From JAYZDB01 sp036338025 (lineage in GTDB: Bacteria > Planctomycetota > UBA1135 > UBA2386), in contig JAYZDB010000260.1 in NCBI GenBank assembly GCA_036338025.1, positions 1-11,475 on the forward strand: 11,475 nt of DNA, given 5' to 3'. Positions within the stretch are counted from its first letter, which is position 1, and every line of letters begins with the position of its first letter. The translations under genes and the position numbers were made by a program. Of the stretch, positions 4,030 through 11,475 are shown piece by piece. Under the pieces are notes generated by a model, which made no database searches, was not told the DNA's origin, and saw nothing but the letters and a program-made list of their open reading frames with translations.

Positions 4030-6638
4030 GGGCTGCCGCCACAGTCATCGCAGCACTGATGGGGCAGAGCGCAGCAGGTGCCCAGAGCGTGGCTGTCGGA
4101 ACGCCGATACCAGACAAGCCGGCTGAGGTTCTCTCCAAGCGCTGCTTCGGTTGTCACAACGCGAGGGCCAAGAAAGGCGGCATCAATTTGGACGTCCCGT
4201 CCATCGATTGGACCGACAAGCGCACCCGCGATCTGTGGGAGCGGGTTCTGCGCGTCAATGAACAGGGCCTGATGCCGCCGGCCAAGAAGCGTCAACCAAC
4301 AAGCGACGAGCGTCAGGTGCTCGCGGCGTGGTTGGATCCATCGCTGCTGAAGCACACTCCGATCGGCGGCACCCTGTCGCGCCGACTCAATCAGGCCGAG
4401 TACCAGGCCACGATCCGTCGGCTCTTTGACCTGCCGCGGTTCGAACTCCCGATCGGGTTTCCCACAGACACCGAGTTGCACGGTTTCGACAACGTCGGTC
4501 AGGGGCTCGTCATGTCGCCCCCGCTCCTGGGGGTCTATGCGAAGGTAGCAGGCCAGATCGCCGACGAGTTGTATCCCCGCGCGAAGGGAGTCGTCGCGTC
4601 GTCGGTCCGCAAGGCCGGGCCACGGGACATGGTGCTCAGCTTCTCCGCATCCTCCGTGCGCGGCGATGCGCTGCGCTTGGCCTCGCGCAGCAACACCACG
4701 ATGCGCAGTTGCACCTGGCCCAGCCGCATGGAGATCGCCGCCGCTGGCGTCTATCGCATCACGGTGTCCGCCTCGGCGTTCAAGCCGAATGCGAAGGAGC
4801 CGATGATCCTGGAGCTTCGCGCCCGGGAGGTCGCCGCCAGCGACAGGACGAAGGTGAGTAGCTTTCGGCTGCTCAAGGAAATTCCTGTCACCTCCAAGTC
4901 GCCCAAACAGGTCACGTTCGAGGCCGAACTCTACGAAGGTCAGACGGTCTTGCTGCGTTGGAAGAATGCCGAGTTTGGCCACGAGTCCGGCGGGCTGGGA
5001 ACGCTGATGAAGAAGTGGTTCGAGAGAGACAAGCGTTTCCTGGCGGCCTGGCAGGCGGCGCTCTACCCGAGGGGGCTGAGGAAGCGCCCGGCCGTGGGCC
5101 ACCTCCGTGGCGCCAACGGGTGGCGCATCGTCAAGGAGCACCTCGCGAATCCTGAGCTCGACATGAGTCAGGCCACGATGGACTCACCGATGACCCGGTC
5201 CCTGCTGGCGCTGTGGGGTTCCAATAGGGGCGCGATCAACCTCGGCGATGCGCTTTGCTACTCCTACTTCGAGGACGGTCCATCGCTGCAACTGCAAGGG
5301 CTGACGGTCGAGGGTCCGCTCAGGACCGTGGCGGGCCCCAAAGACAAACGCCGAGCGCAACTTCAGCGTCGCCTCGCTGGCGTGAACCGCGAAGGGTTGT
5401 CCGATGAGGCATACGTTCGGCAACTGCTCGCCCACTTCCTGCCGCGGGCGTTCCGTCGACCGGTTGACAAGCATACGATCGAAACCCACGTGTCGATTGC
5501 GAAGGAGCACTGGGCCGCGGGGCGTTCCTTCGATGAGGGTATGCATCTGTTGATCCGCAACGTGCTCATCTCACCGCGGTTTTTGTACCGTGCGCTGCGA
5601 CCGGGCAAGCTGGACGACCACGACCTGGCGACGCGCCTGGCCTACTTCCTGACCCAGGCTCCGCCGGACGAAACACTCATCGATCTGGCCAAGGCCGGGA
5701 GGCTGTCGCGGCCGCGGGAGCTACGAAAGCAAGCGCTCCGCCTGATGCCCGCGCGGCCGGACGATGCGTTCGTCACGAGCTTTACAGGTCAGTGGCTCGA
5801 CACCCGCGCGTTGCCTGAGATCATGCCGGACCCGAAGTTCAACTTCACTCCGTACTATATCGACATGGCGCGGGCCGAGGTCGAGCACAGCTTCGCGGAG
5901 ATGATCCGGGCCAACCGGCCGATGACCGACTTCATCGATCCGGACTTCACCTACACCTCGTCGCTCTTTGCCAAGGACGTCTACAAGCTGAAACTGGGCG
6001 CCCGTCGCAAGGAGTCCAAAGACCGGCAGCGCAAGCTGCGGCGGATTCGGCTGCAGCGCGGCGGGCGCGTCGGCGGGTTGCTCGGCCAGTCCGCGATCAT
6101 GATGGCGACGGCCAACGGCGTCGATACCCAGCCGGTGCTGCGCGGCGTGTGGGTGCTGGAGAACATCCTCGGCTCGCTGCCGCCGGCTCCGCCAGATGAC
6201 GTGCCCGCGTTGACGCCGGACACGCGTGGCACAACCACGCCGCGCGAGAGGCTCGCGGCCCATACAACCAAGGCCTCCTGCGCAAGGTGTCACAAGCGAA
6301 TCGACCCGGTTGGCTTCGTGCTCGAAAACTACGATCCGGTAGGTCGCTGGCGCGTCACCTGGCCCAAGAGCAACGCGAAGATCGACGCGTCCGGCGTTCT
6401 GCCTGACGGGACCGAGGTCCGGGACGTCGTCGACTTTAAACACTGGCTCACCGAACACGTGAGCGTGTTCTCCCAGTGTCTGGCCGAGAAGCTCATGGTC
6501 TACGCCACCGGACGTGGGCTCAACTACGCCGAACGCGACGAGATCGAGAAGATCGTCGACGCGAATCGTGGGGACGGCGACGGCTTCCGGGACCTCCTCC
6601 TCGTTTTGATTGCTAGCGAGACCTTTCGCACGAAATAG
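4026..6638 (+). CDS. Di-heme PSCyt/PSD (DUF1592-family) exported protein, module 1
   Basis: The TTG at 4026 overlaps the upstream TGA, with GAGG at 4015-4018, 7 bases away. 870 aa. A signal peptide covers residues 1-19 (ATVIAALMGQSAAGA). PSCyt1-like c-heme site CFGCH at 40-44. DUF1587-like RRLNQAEYQATIRRLFDL from about 115. A middle region (about 240-330) looks beta-rich. DUF1595-like FLPRAFRRPV from 469; DUF1592 from about 527 (LATRLAYFLTQAPPD) to 655; DUF1588 from 680, with the second CxxCH (CARCH, 752-756) followed by DPVGFVLENYDPVG. The C-terminal DUF1585 has LMVYATGRGLNYAERDE. The domain order is the complete standard one. Probably a periplasmic or surface cytochrome partner of the DUF1552 protein; substrate unknown. 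Confidence 0.93.
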   Translation: MRAAATVIAALMGQSAAGAQSVAVGTPIPDKPAEVLSKRCFGCHNARAKKGGINLDVPSIDWTDKRTRDLWERVLRVNEQGLMPPAKKRQPTSDERQVLAAWLDPSLLKHTPIGGTLSRRLNQAEYQATIRRLFDLPRFELPIGFPTDTELHGFDNVGQGLVMSPPLLGVYAKVAGQIADELYPRAKGVVASSVRKAGPRDMVLSFSASSVRGDALRLASRSNTTMRSCTWPSRMEIAAAGVYRITVSASAFKPNAKEPMILELRAREVAASDRTKVSSFRLLKEIPVTSKSPKQVTFEAELYEGQTVLLRWKNAEFGHESGGLGTLMKKWFERDKRFLAAWQAALYPRGLRKRPAVGHLRGANGWRIVKEHLANPELDMSQATMDSPMTRSLLALWGSNRGAINLGDALCYSYFEDGPSLQLQGLTVEGPLRTVAGPKDKRRAQLQRRLAGVNREGLSDEAYVRQLLAHFLPRAFRRPVDKHTIETHVSIAKEHWAAGRSFDEGMHLLIRNVLISPRFLYRALRPGKLDDHDLATRLAYFLTQAPPDETLIDLAKAGRLSRPRELRKQALRLMPARPDDAFVTSFTGQWLDTRALPEIMPDPKFNFTPYYIDMARAEVEHSFAEMIRANRPMTDFIDPDFTYTSSLFAKDVYKLKLGARRKESKDRQRKLRRIRLQRGGRVGGLLGQSAIMMATANGVDTQPVLRGVWVLENILGSLPPAPPDDVPALTPDTRGTTTPRERLAAHTTKASCARCHKRIDPVGFVLENYDPVGRWRVTWPKSNAKIDASGVLPDGTEVRDVVDFKHWLTEHVSVFSQCLAEKLMVYATGRGLNYAERDEIEKIVDANRGDGDGFRDLLLVLIASETFRTK

Positions 6639-6670
6639 CCTGACGGTCGGCCAGGAGCCCCCTCCCCAAG

Positions 6671-6749
6671 AAGTAGCGACTAACTCCAATCCAACATCGA
6701 GTTCGTTCGATTGGTTCTGAGCTTGCTTCTGACCCTTCGAAAAGAGCCG
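6671..6749 (+). repeat. Interspersed hairpin repeat R5 between the two large modules
   Basis: Begins AAGTAGCGAC as in R2/R3. Core CCAACATCGA-GTTCGT-TCGATTGG-TTCTGAG and the full X arm (CTTGCTTCTGACCCTTCG, AAAAGAGCCG) as in R1. It is the only R copy outside the left array and lies in the 176-base gap separating the two DUF1552/DUF1592 modules, so these 4-kb modules appear to be delimited in the same way as the tiny genes. No clear promoter or terminator is visible in the rest of the gap. Confidence 0.85.
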
Positions 6750-6814
6750 GATACCGCACGGATCTGTATGGTGGGCGGGCACGAGATGTCATATTGGCCG
6801 CGTAGCAACAAGGA

Positions 6815-9433
6815 ATGACGCAAGCACCGAGTAGTTTAATGTTTGATCGTTACCGGCACTTGTTGTTGATCGGATTCTGTGCACTGGCGTTCCACACGAA
6901 GATGCCTGGTGCTGCGTCGGCCGGGATGCTTGACACCATTGCGCAGCCACCCGCCGCGGTTGCGGGGTTCAACGCACGGGTCAAGCCCTTCTTTGAGGCT
7001 CATTGCATCAGGTGTCACGGGCCGAAAAAGAGTAAAGGCAAGATCACCGTGCACACGCTCAGCGCTTCCGATCTGGTTGACGGCCACGGCCTCGAACACT
7101 GGGAGAACATCCTCGAGATGCTCGAAAGTGGCGAGATGCCGCCTGAAGATGAGCCCCAGCCGAACCAAACCGAACGGGATGCGGTCGCGAGGTGGATCGA
7201 GGACGGCCTGCGCGCCTACGTCGAAAAGGCAAGCAACGATTATCCGGCTACCACGGCGCGCCGGCTCACCAATTTCGAATACGAGAATACCATGAGGGAT
7301 CTTCTGGGCGTCGACCTCGACCTGATCGATTACCTCCCCAAAGACCCGGGCAAGCCCTATCACTTTAACAACACCGCCGAGTTCATGCGGCTCGGCCCGG
7401 AGCAAGTCGACCGCTACCTCGAAGTTGCCCGCCGCGCCATGGCCAGTGCCATCGTCGATCCTGATAAACCTGAAACTCACAAGACCCGACAGGAATGGGA
7501 TTCTGGGGAGTCCCACAAGGGCTTCGCCAAGAGCCTCAAGCGCAACGAGATCGCCATCCAAACCTCACGCCGCGGCACCCCGGGGCAGGGCATGGTCGTA
7601 AAGGATTTCCCCGGGACCGGTGAATTCCGCATTCGCTTCCAGGCCTCCGCAGTCTTTCCGAATGGGGCCACCGAACTCCCGCTCCGTTTCGTCATGGGCT
7701 ACAATCTCAATATCAATAGCTCAACCCAGCAGGTTGCCCCGGTCGGCGTCGTCCACCTGCGCAACTCACCCGATAGCCCGAGAATTTACGAGCTGCGCGG
7801 GCGGATCGAGAATTTTCCCGTCCAGGTGGGGAAGGTGCGCAGGGGCAAGCGCCGACCGGACACCTTGACGATCACTCCACAGAACATCTACGACGACGGC
7901 ACCCTCAACGACGACAACCGCTTCCTCTATTGGCCGCGCCAACCGGATATGCCGCGCGCGGTAGTCGACTGGATCGAGTTCGAAGCCCCAATTACGGATG
8001 TCTGGCCGCCGGAGCATCACACTCGCATCCTGTTCGATTCACCCCTGCGCCAAAGCAATCCCGGGAGGTACGTCCACGAAGTCCTGTCGCGTTTCATGTC
8101 GCGCGCCTACCGCCGCCCCGCCACCACGGAGGAGGTGAGCCGATTTGTGAAGATCTATGGTCTGCTGAAACCGGAGCTAGGCACCATTGAGGTTGCCATG
8201 CGCGAAACCCTCGCCATGGTGTTGGTGACACCTCAATTTCTGCTTCACACCAAAGCCGATGGTGGCGTTGTCAGCCATGATCTTGAACTTGCCTCTGCAC
8301 TCTCCTACTTCCTCTGGGGCAGCATGCCCGATAAGGAACTCTTGGAACTCGCTGCTGGTGGCGACATCAACGATCCCGCCGTGATTGCCAAGCAGGTGCG
8401 TCGCATGCTCGCCGATCCGCGCTCGAGCGATTTTGTCTCCAACTTCACCAACCAATGGCTCAGTTTGCCGAAAATGAAGACCGTCCCGATCAACCGGGAC
8501 CTCTTTCCCAGATTCCTCTACTACGTGGAAGCCGGAGAGCGCGCCGGTACGGAGAAGCCTTACATTCCAACGATCCGCGATCACATGATCGATGAAACCG
8601 TTGGCTTCATCGCCGAGCTGGTCCGCCGCAATGCCAGCGTTATCAATCTGGTGGATTCCGATTTCGCCATGCTCAATCAGCCCCTTGCGGCTCACTACGG
8701 CGTTGAGGGAGTGGAGGGGTACCGCATCCGCCCGGTTCCGATCAAGCCCGATCACCACCTTGGCGGCTTGCTCACTCACGGTTCGGTGCTCATAGGCAAT
8801 GGCACCGGCTCCGCCCCACATCCGATCTACCGTGCTGTCTGGCTGCGCGAAGCCATCCTCGGTGATGAGGTAAAAGCACCTCCCGCCGAAGTTCCCGCTC
8901 TCACTGACTCGGCAGGCGACTCCGCCGATCAGGCCCTCAGCATCAAGGACCTGCTCGCCAAGCATCGCACCAAGAAAAGCTGCAAGGACTGCCACGCCCG
9001 CCTCGACCCCTGGGGCATACCGTTTGAGCGCTACAACGCCATCGGGAAATATCAGCCCTTGGTCCCCAAAGAGGGGTCTCGCGTCCGTGGGTTTGATAAG
9101 AAGAAGGACCAGGACCTCATCGGCTACGCCAAATACCTCAAGAGCGTCAACACCCGGGAAGTGCAGGCCAGCTCCCGGGTCCCACATGGCCCAAAAGTCG
9201 ATGGTATGCCGCGCCTCAAGGCCCATCTGCGTAGGGCGCGCAAGCACGACATCGCCGAGAACGTGATTCGCCGCCTGCTCGCCTACGGCATCGGCCGCGA
9301 GCTCAACTATCGCGACCGCAATGATGTCGAAAAACTTCTCTCGCAATCCAAGGAAGGCGGTTTTCTTCTCCAGGACATGATCGTCTCGATCTGCCAAAGT
9401 TCCACTTTCCGGCGCGTATCCAACAACAAGTAA
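6815..9433 (+). CDS. Di-heme PSCyt/PSD (DUF1592-family) exported protein, module 2
   Basis: ATG 6815 gives 872 aa. AAGGA directly abuts this ATG, so ATG 6839 (MFDRYRHLLLIGF...) is a credible alternative; both keep the signal peptide, cleaved near AASA-G. Heme site CIRCH at 64-68. DUF1587-like RRLTNFEYENTMRDLLGV from about 150. DUF1595-like FMSRAYRRPAT from 427; DUF1592 from about 488 (LASALSYFLWGSMPD) to 630; DUF1588 from about 636, with CKDCH at 723-727 then ARLDPWGIPFERYNAIG. DUF1585 near the end (LLAYGIGRELNYRDRND). Same architecture as 4026-6638 but clearly divergent, so not a recent duplicate. It is first in its operon, with its DUF1552 partner 19 bases downstream. Confidence 0.92.
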   Translation: MTQAPSSLMFDRYRHLLLIGFCALAFHTKMPGAASAGMLDTIAQPPAAVAGFNARVKPFFEAHCIRCHGPKKSKGKITVHTLSASDLVDGHGLEHWENILEMLESGEMPPEDEPQPNQTERDAVARWIEDGLRAYVEKASNDYPATTARRLTNFEYENTMRDLLGVDLDLIDYLPKDPGKPYHFNNTAEFMRLGPEQVDRYLEVARRAMASAIVDPDKPETHKTRQEWDSGESHKGFAKSLKRNEIAIQTSRRGTPGQGMVVKDFPGTGEFRIRFQASAVFPNGATELPLRFVMGYNLNINSSTQQVAPVGVVHLRNSPDSPRIYELRGRIENFPVQVGKVRRGKRRPDTLTITPQNIYDDGTLNDDNRFLYWPRQPDMPRAVVDWIEFEAPITDVWPPEHHTRILFDSPLRQSNPGRYVHEVLSRFMSRAYRRPATTEEVSRFVKIYGLLKPELGTIEVAMRETLAMVLVTPQFLLHTKADGGVVSHDLELASALSYFLWGSMPDKELLELAAGGDINDPAVIAKQVRRMLADPRSSDFVSNFTNQWLSLPKMKTVPINRDLFPRFLYYVEAGERAGTEKPYIPTIRDHMIDETVGFIAELVRRNASVINLVDSDFAMLNQPLAAHYGVEGVEGYRIRPVPIKPDHHLGGLLTHGSVLIGNGTGSAPHPIYRAVWLREAILGDEVKAPPAEVPALTDSAGDSADQALSIKDLLAKHRTKKSCKDCHARLDPWGIPFERYNAIGKYQPLVPKEGSRVRGFDKKKDQDLIGYAKYLKSVNTREVQASSRVPHGPKVDGMPRLKAHLRRARKHDIAENVIRRLLAYGIGRELNYRDRNDVEKLLSQSKEGGFLLQDMIVSICQSSTFRRVSNNK

Positions 9434-9452
9434 CGAGACTTTCGATCGAATC

Positions 9453-10829
9453 ATGAAACGCAAACCCTGGGATCTCGACCGGCGCGAACTCCTCAGAGGC
9501 GGAGGTCTCGCACTCGCACTCCCGTTTCTCAACGGCATGGAAAAGACCATGGGGGCCACCTCCAAGACAGCCGGAGCGGGCGGGGTTCCGAAGCGGATGT
9601 TGGTGAGTTACTTCGCTTACGGTGCCTACATGCCAGGCGGCCCGTCCGGTGTCCCCAACCCAAAAAAGGACCACCACGAGTGGAGCTGGTGGCCGTGCAA
9701 GGATGTCGGCCCACTGAGCTTCAACCAATCCTCCGCTCCCTTCGCTCCTTTCAAAGACGATATCTCGTATCTGCGCGGACTCGACCACGCCGGCGGCTGG
9801 AAACTCGGCGGCCACAGCTCCGGTGACGTCTTTTCTACCGGTGCCGACATGATGGGGGCGGAGAAAACCAACACCATCTCCATCGATCAAGTTGCCGCCC
9901 AAGTGCACGGCCACAAGACCCGCTACTCATCTCTCGTGCTTGGCACAGAGGGTGGGACCGGCTCATACGGTGCCAGCAAGACGCTCTCACACCGGGGTCC
10001 CGGCCGCCCGATCCCGTCGATGCACAAGCCCCGGGAAATTTTCAACCGACTGTTCATTCCTTACGCTGGTAAAGGCGTCGACGAAGTCCGCGCCGGACTG
10101 AAGCGCGACGCCAGCATCCTCGACCTCGTGCTCGAACACAGTCGCAGCTTCAAGAACCGCCTGGGGAAAGGCGATCAGGGGAAGGTTTATGAATACCTCG
10201 AGTCGATCCGAGCCCTGGAACAACGGGTCGAACGCACCAGTAAGTGGACCCATCAACCACTACCCGAGATAGATACCAAGGGACTGAACCTCGAGGTCTC
10301 CCACAAAGATCCGGAGGAATACATCCGCTGCATGTATGACCTGATCTACCTCGCCTTTCAGGCCGACTCCACCCGCTTCGCCACCCTTATGCTCGAAAGC
10401 GAACAGTCGTCTGACAGCGAAATGTGGAACTTCGCGACCTACGTGCTCGGCTACAAAGGGTCCACCCACGATATCGCTCACAAGCGCCCGGCGAACTACT
10501 CCGGCCAGTGGGATCAGTGGCGTGCCAAGCAACACGCCTACTTCCTCCAACGCCTGCGCGACACTCCGGAAGGCGACGGCAACATGCTCGATCACACCCT
10601 CGTCCTTTGGGGCTCCGCCCATCCGCACGCCTCTCACAATACCAAGAACTACCCGATCCAACTCGCTGGCGGCAGCAAGCTCGGATTCAACCACGGTAAG
10701 CTGCACGAGTTTGTCGGCGACAAAAAGGTCCCGCTGGCCAATCTGTTCGTTTCGATGCTCAATGCCGTAGATGTCCCGGTGGCAAAGTTCGCCGATAGTA
10801 CCGGGCCAATAACTGAGTTGTTGGGGTGA
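9453..10829 (+). CDS. DUF1552 family exported protein, module 2, with altered HXXSHH motif
   Basis: 458 aa from ATG 9453, 19 bases after the upstream stop; no strong Shine-Dalgarno. A twin-arginine signal is visible (LDRRELLRGGGLALALPF, about 8-25). Family blocks: ISYLRGLDHAGGWKLGGHSS, AFQADSTRFATLMLESE, and LVLWGSAHPHASHNTKNYPIQLAGG near the C-terminus. The expected HXXSHH reads HDIAHK at 339-344, so S and the last H are replaced by A and K. This could mark a functional subfamily or loss of the site; the first and middle histidines remain. Its last 111 bases are repeated exactly at the window start. Confidence 0.9.
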   Translation: MKRKPWDLDRRELLRGGGLALALPFLNGMEKTMGATSKTAGAGGVPKRMLVSYFAYGAYMPGGPSGVPNPKKDHHEWSWWPCKDVGPLSFNQSSAPFAPFKDDISYLRGLDHAGGWKLGGHSSGDVFSTGADMMGAEKTNTISIDQVAAQVHGHKTRYSSLVLGTEGGTGSYGASKTLSHRGPGRPIPSMHKPREIFNRLFIPYAGKGVDEVRAGLKRDASILDLVLEHSRSFKNRLGKGDQGKVYEYLESIRALEQRVERTSKWTHQPLPEIDTKGLNLEVSHKDPEEYIRCMYDLIYLAFQADSTRFATLMLESEQSSDSEMWNFATYVLGYKGSTHDIAHKRPANYSGQWDQWRAKQHAYFLQRLRDTPEGDGNMLDHTLVLWGSAHPHASHNTKNYPIQLAGGSKLGFNHGKLHEFVGDKKVPLANLFVSMLNAVDVPVAKFADSTGPITELLG

Positions 10830-10989
10830 TGTTCAGGTCCGCTGAGGTTGCTCAGGTGGGACGGAGGGGTTCTTGGCTCGTTCGCATCCCGCCAAGGGCA
10901 AGGTGTTCGTCTCCGTGGTGTCGACTCCCAAGACTCGTGATGTTCTGCGTGCCGAATTAGGGCGTTCCATCTCGGTCAAGGACTACACT
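10719..10989 (+). repeat. Long direct repeat, copy B (right)
   Basis: Partner of bases 1-271 at constant offset 10718, two mismatches. Here both genes crossed by the repeat continue intact on either side: the DUF1552 gene to the left and the 83-aa ORF to the right. Copy B is therefore the likely ancestral arrangement, and copy A the rearranged one at its right end. Confidence 0.95.
10863..10867 (+). promoter_or_regulatory. Shine-Dalgarno for the 83-aa ORF
   Basis: GGAGG (followed by GG) 5 bases before TTG 10873. It supports translation of the ORF and its TTG start, and is duplicated at 145-149. Confidence 0.6.
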
Positions 10990-11124
10990 ACCGGCATGGA
11001 TCTCCTCGAGGCGGAGATCAACCGAAGGGCAATCGGGCGGAATGGCTGCAAGCCTTGGGATCAATTCAGGGATCACTCGCCTTTAGCAAAACTCGACCGC
11101 TCGCAAACCCGCCTGGCTCCTTAA
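10873..11124 (+). CDS. Hypothetical protein, 83 aa, tail encoded by repeat P2
   Basis: TTG start at 10873 with a well-placed GGAGG; TAA at 11122-11124. The first 65 or so residues look like a soluble alpha/beta peptide (KVFVSVVSTPKTRDVLRAEL, then an amphipathic MDLLEAEINRRAIG). About the last 15 codons (ending DRSQTRLAP) lie inside repeat P2, and the stop is in the left arm of the P hairpin. It begins 43 bases after the DUF1552 gene, so it may be the last gene of that operon. No family is recognised. A truncated copy is at 155-295. GATCTCC-x7-GGAGATC forms a small internal palindrome at 10999-11019. Confidence 0.5.
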   Translation: MARSHPAKGKVFVSVVSTPKTRDVLRAELGRSISVKDYTTGMDLLEAEINRRAIGRNGCKPWDQFRDHSPLAKLDRSQTRLAP

Positions 11125-11188
11125 CTTCAGACGGGTGCATGGTGCGCGTTAAAGAGCCTCTGACTTCACACACCATTATTTCGGCAAA
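11081..11188 (+). repeat. Repeat element P, copy 2
   Basis: Matches P1 (2330-2437) at 101 of 108 positions. The hairpin arms GGCTCCTTAAC (11115-11125) and GTTAAAGAGCC (11148-11158) are unchanged, while the 22-base loop differs at four places. It overlaps the 3' end of the 83-aa ORF. No T-run follows the hairpin, so it is not a standard intrinsic terminator. Confidence 0.9.
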
Positions 11189-11245
11189 AGCGCCCTTCCA
11201 GCCCGCATAGCTCCAAGGCTACAGACGGCGTTAATTGCGAAGGGG

Positions 11246-11263
11246 TTAGGTGCTGTTGGGATA
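11246..11263 (+). repeat. 18-bp direct repeat (second copy)
   Basis: TTAGGTGCTGTTGGGATA, identical to 2507-2524 and again placed right of element P. Here it is preceded by G, making GTTAGGT; in the other copy it is preceded by C. Confidence 0.75.
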
Positions 11264-11375
11264 CCTGCTCAACTGGGTACTCGATGTTGTCTCGTAGGTG
11301 CTCAAAGGGTCTCAGGGAGCAAGTCTAGGGTACAAATCTGGGTACACTTTTGAGAGGTGTTTAGGAGTCCTTCAA

Positions 11376-11403
11376 ACCCCATCTCAACTAGCTACGATGG
11401 GGT
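11376..11403 (+). promoter_or_regulatory. Palindrome/hairpin in the leader of the last gene
   Basis: ACCCCATC-x12-GATGGGGT, a perfect 8-bp stem, ends 36 bases before the ATG at 11440. A loose T-rich stretch (TTGTTTTGTTG) follows after about 11 bases. It could be a terminator for transcription from the left, a leader attenuator, or an operator. None can be chosen from sequence alone. Confidence 0.35.
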
Positions 11404-11439
11404 GTGCTGCAAAGTTGTTTTGTTGAATCAGGAGAAACT

Positions 11440-11475
11440 ATGAACCGAATTGCTGCATCGATTTGTGTCCTCGGC
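11440..11475 (+). CDS. Start of an exported protein (12 codons, partial)
   Basis: ATG 11440 follows AGGAG (11430-11434) by 5 bases, the best ribosome site near the right end. The visible residues MNRIAASICVLG have the basic-then-hydrophobic pattern of a signal peptide. The gene runs off the window and its family cannot be told. Confidence 0.6.
   Translation, partial: MNRIAASICVLG

Larger units (their letters stand above)
11125..11439. other. Non-coding leader region before the last gene
   Basis: No credible ORF. It holds the right part of P2, the second copy of the 18-base repeat (11246-11263), a pair of GGGTACA direct repeats (11328-11334, 11340-11346) spaced 12 bases start to start, and an 8-bp palindrome (11376-11403). 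These could be control sequences of the gene at 11440. A sigma-70 type promoter is not obvious. Confidence 0.5.

Noticed and set aside
3663..5141. Long minus-strand frame of 492 codons across both module 1 genes (similar long frames at 5721-6782 and 8177-9565)
   Set aside because: Antisense shadows of GC-rich genes; they cross gene boundaries, have low-complexity R/H/G-rich translations, and no domains, whereas the plus strand encodes complete known families.
401..6749. Calling R or P repeats classical integron attC sites
   Set aside because: R has no RYYYAAC/GTTRRRY pair at its ends. P has CCTTAAC and GTTAAAG facing each other, but both miss the consensus outer base and the 36-base span is shorter than known attC sites. 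No integrase gene is visible.

Overview
The window looks like DNA from a PVC-superphylum bacterium, most likely a planctomycete and possibly a verrucomicrobium. The main evidence is four long proteins of the DUF1552 (HXXSHH) and PSCyt/PSD (DUF1587-1595-1592-1588-1585) families, which are strongly expanded in those phyla. Frequent TTG/GTG starts with good Shine-Dalgarno sequences fit, but no taxonomic marker gene is present. By eye, the first 2.6 kb and the last 0.6 kb are less GC-rich than the four large genes between them.

Layout. (1) Positions 1-390 hold the last 36 codons of a DUF1552 gene, a truncated small ORF, and an orphan C-terminal gene fragment joined at a breakpoint at 271. (2) Positions 400-2300 are cassette-like. 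Tiny genes (53, 97, 38?, 119 and 67 aa; three are membrane proteins and one is a cupin on the minus strand) are separated by copies of a hairpin-forming repeat (R1-R4). (3) Positions 2188-2739 are non-coding: repeat R4, a second repeat (P1), and the 3' half of a tRNA, probably tRNA-Pro, which is a typical footprint of an integrative element. (4) Positions 2740-6638 are a DUF1552 gene translationally coupled (TTGA overlap) to a di-heme DUF1592-family gene. (5) R5 (6671-6749) separates this from a second, divergent module in the opposite gene order: DUF1592-family (6815-9433), then DUF1552 (9453-10829). (6) Positions 10830-11475 hold an 83-aa ORF whose C-terminal tail is encoded by repeat P2, a non-coding stretch with hairpins, and the first codons of a gene with a signal-peptide-like start.

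The first 271 bases recur at 10719-10989 with two mismatches, so the window is bracketed by a direct repeat covering the end of a DUF1552 gene and the start of the small downstream ORF.

How the genes may work together: each large module encodes one Tat-signal DUF1552 protein and one exported protein with two CxxCH c-type heme motifs. The two are probably partners in the periplasm or at the cell surface, but the substrate is unknown. The most unusual aspect is the architecture. Structured interspersed repeats with conserved stems and variable loops or flanks bracket both very small genes and 4-kb gene pairs, which suggests a mobile cassette-like system. The repeats do not fit the integron attC consensus, and no recombinase gene is in view.
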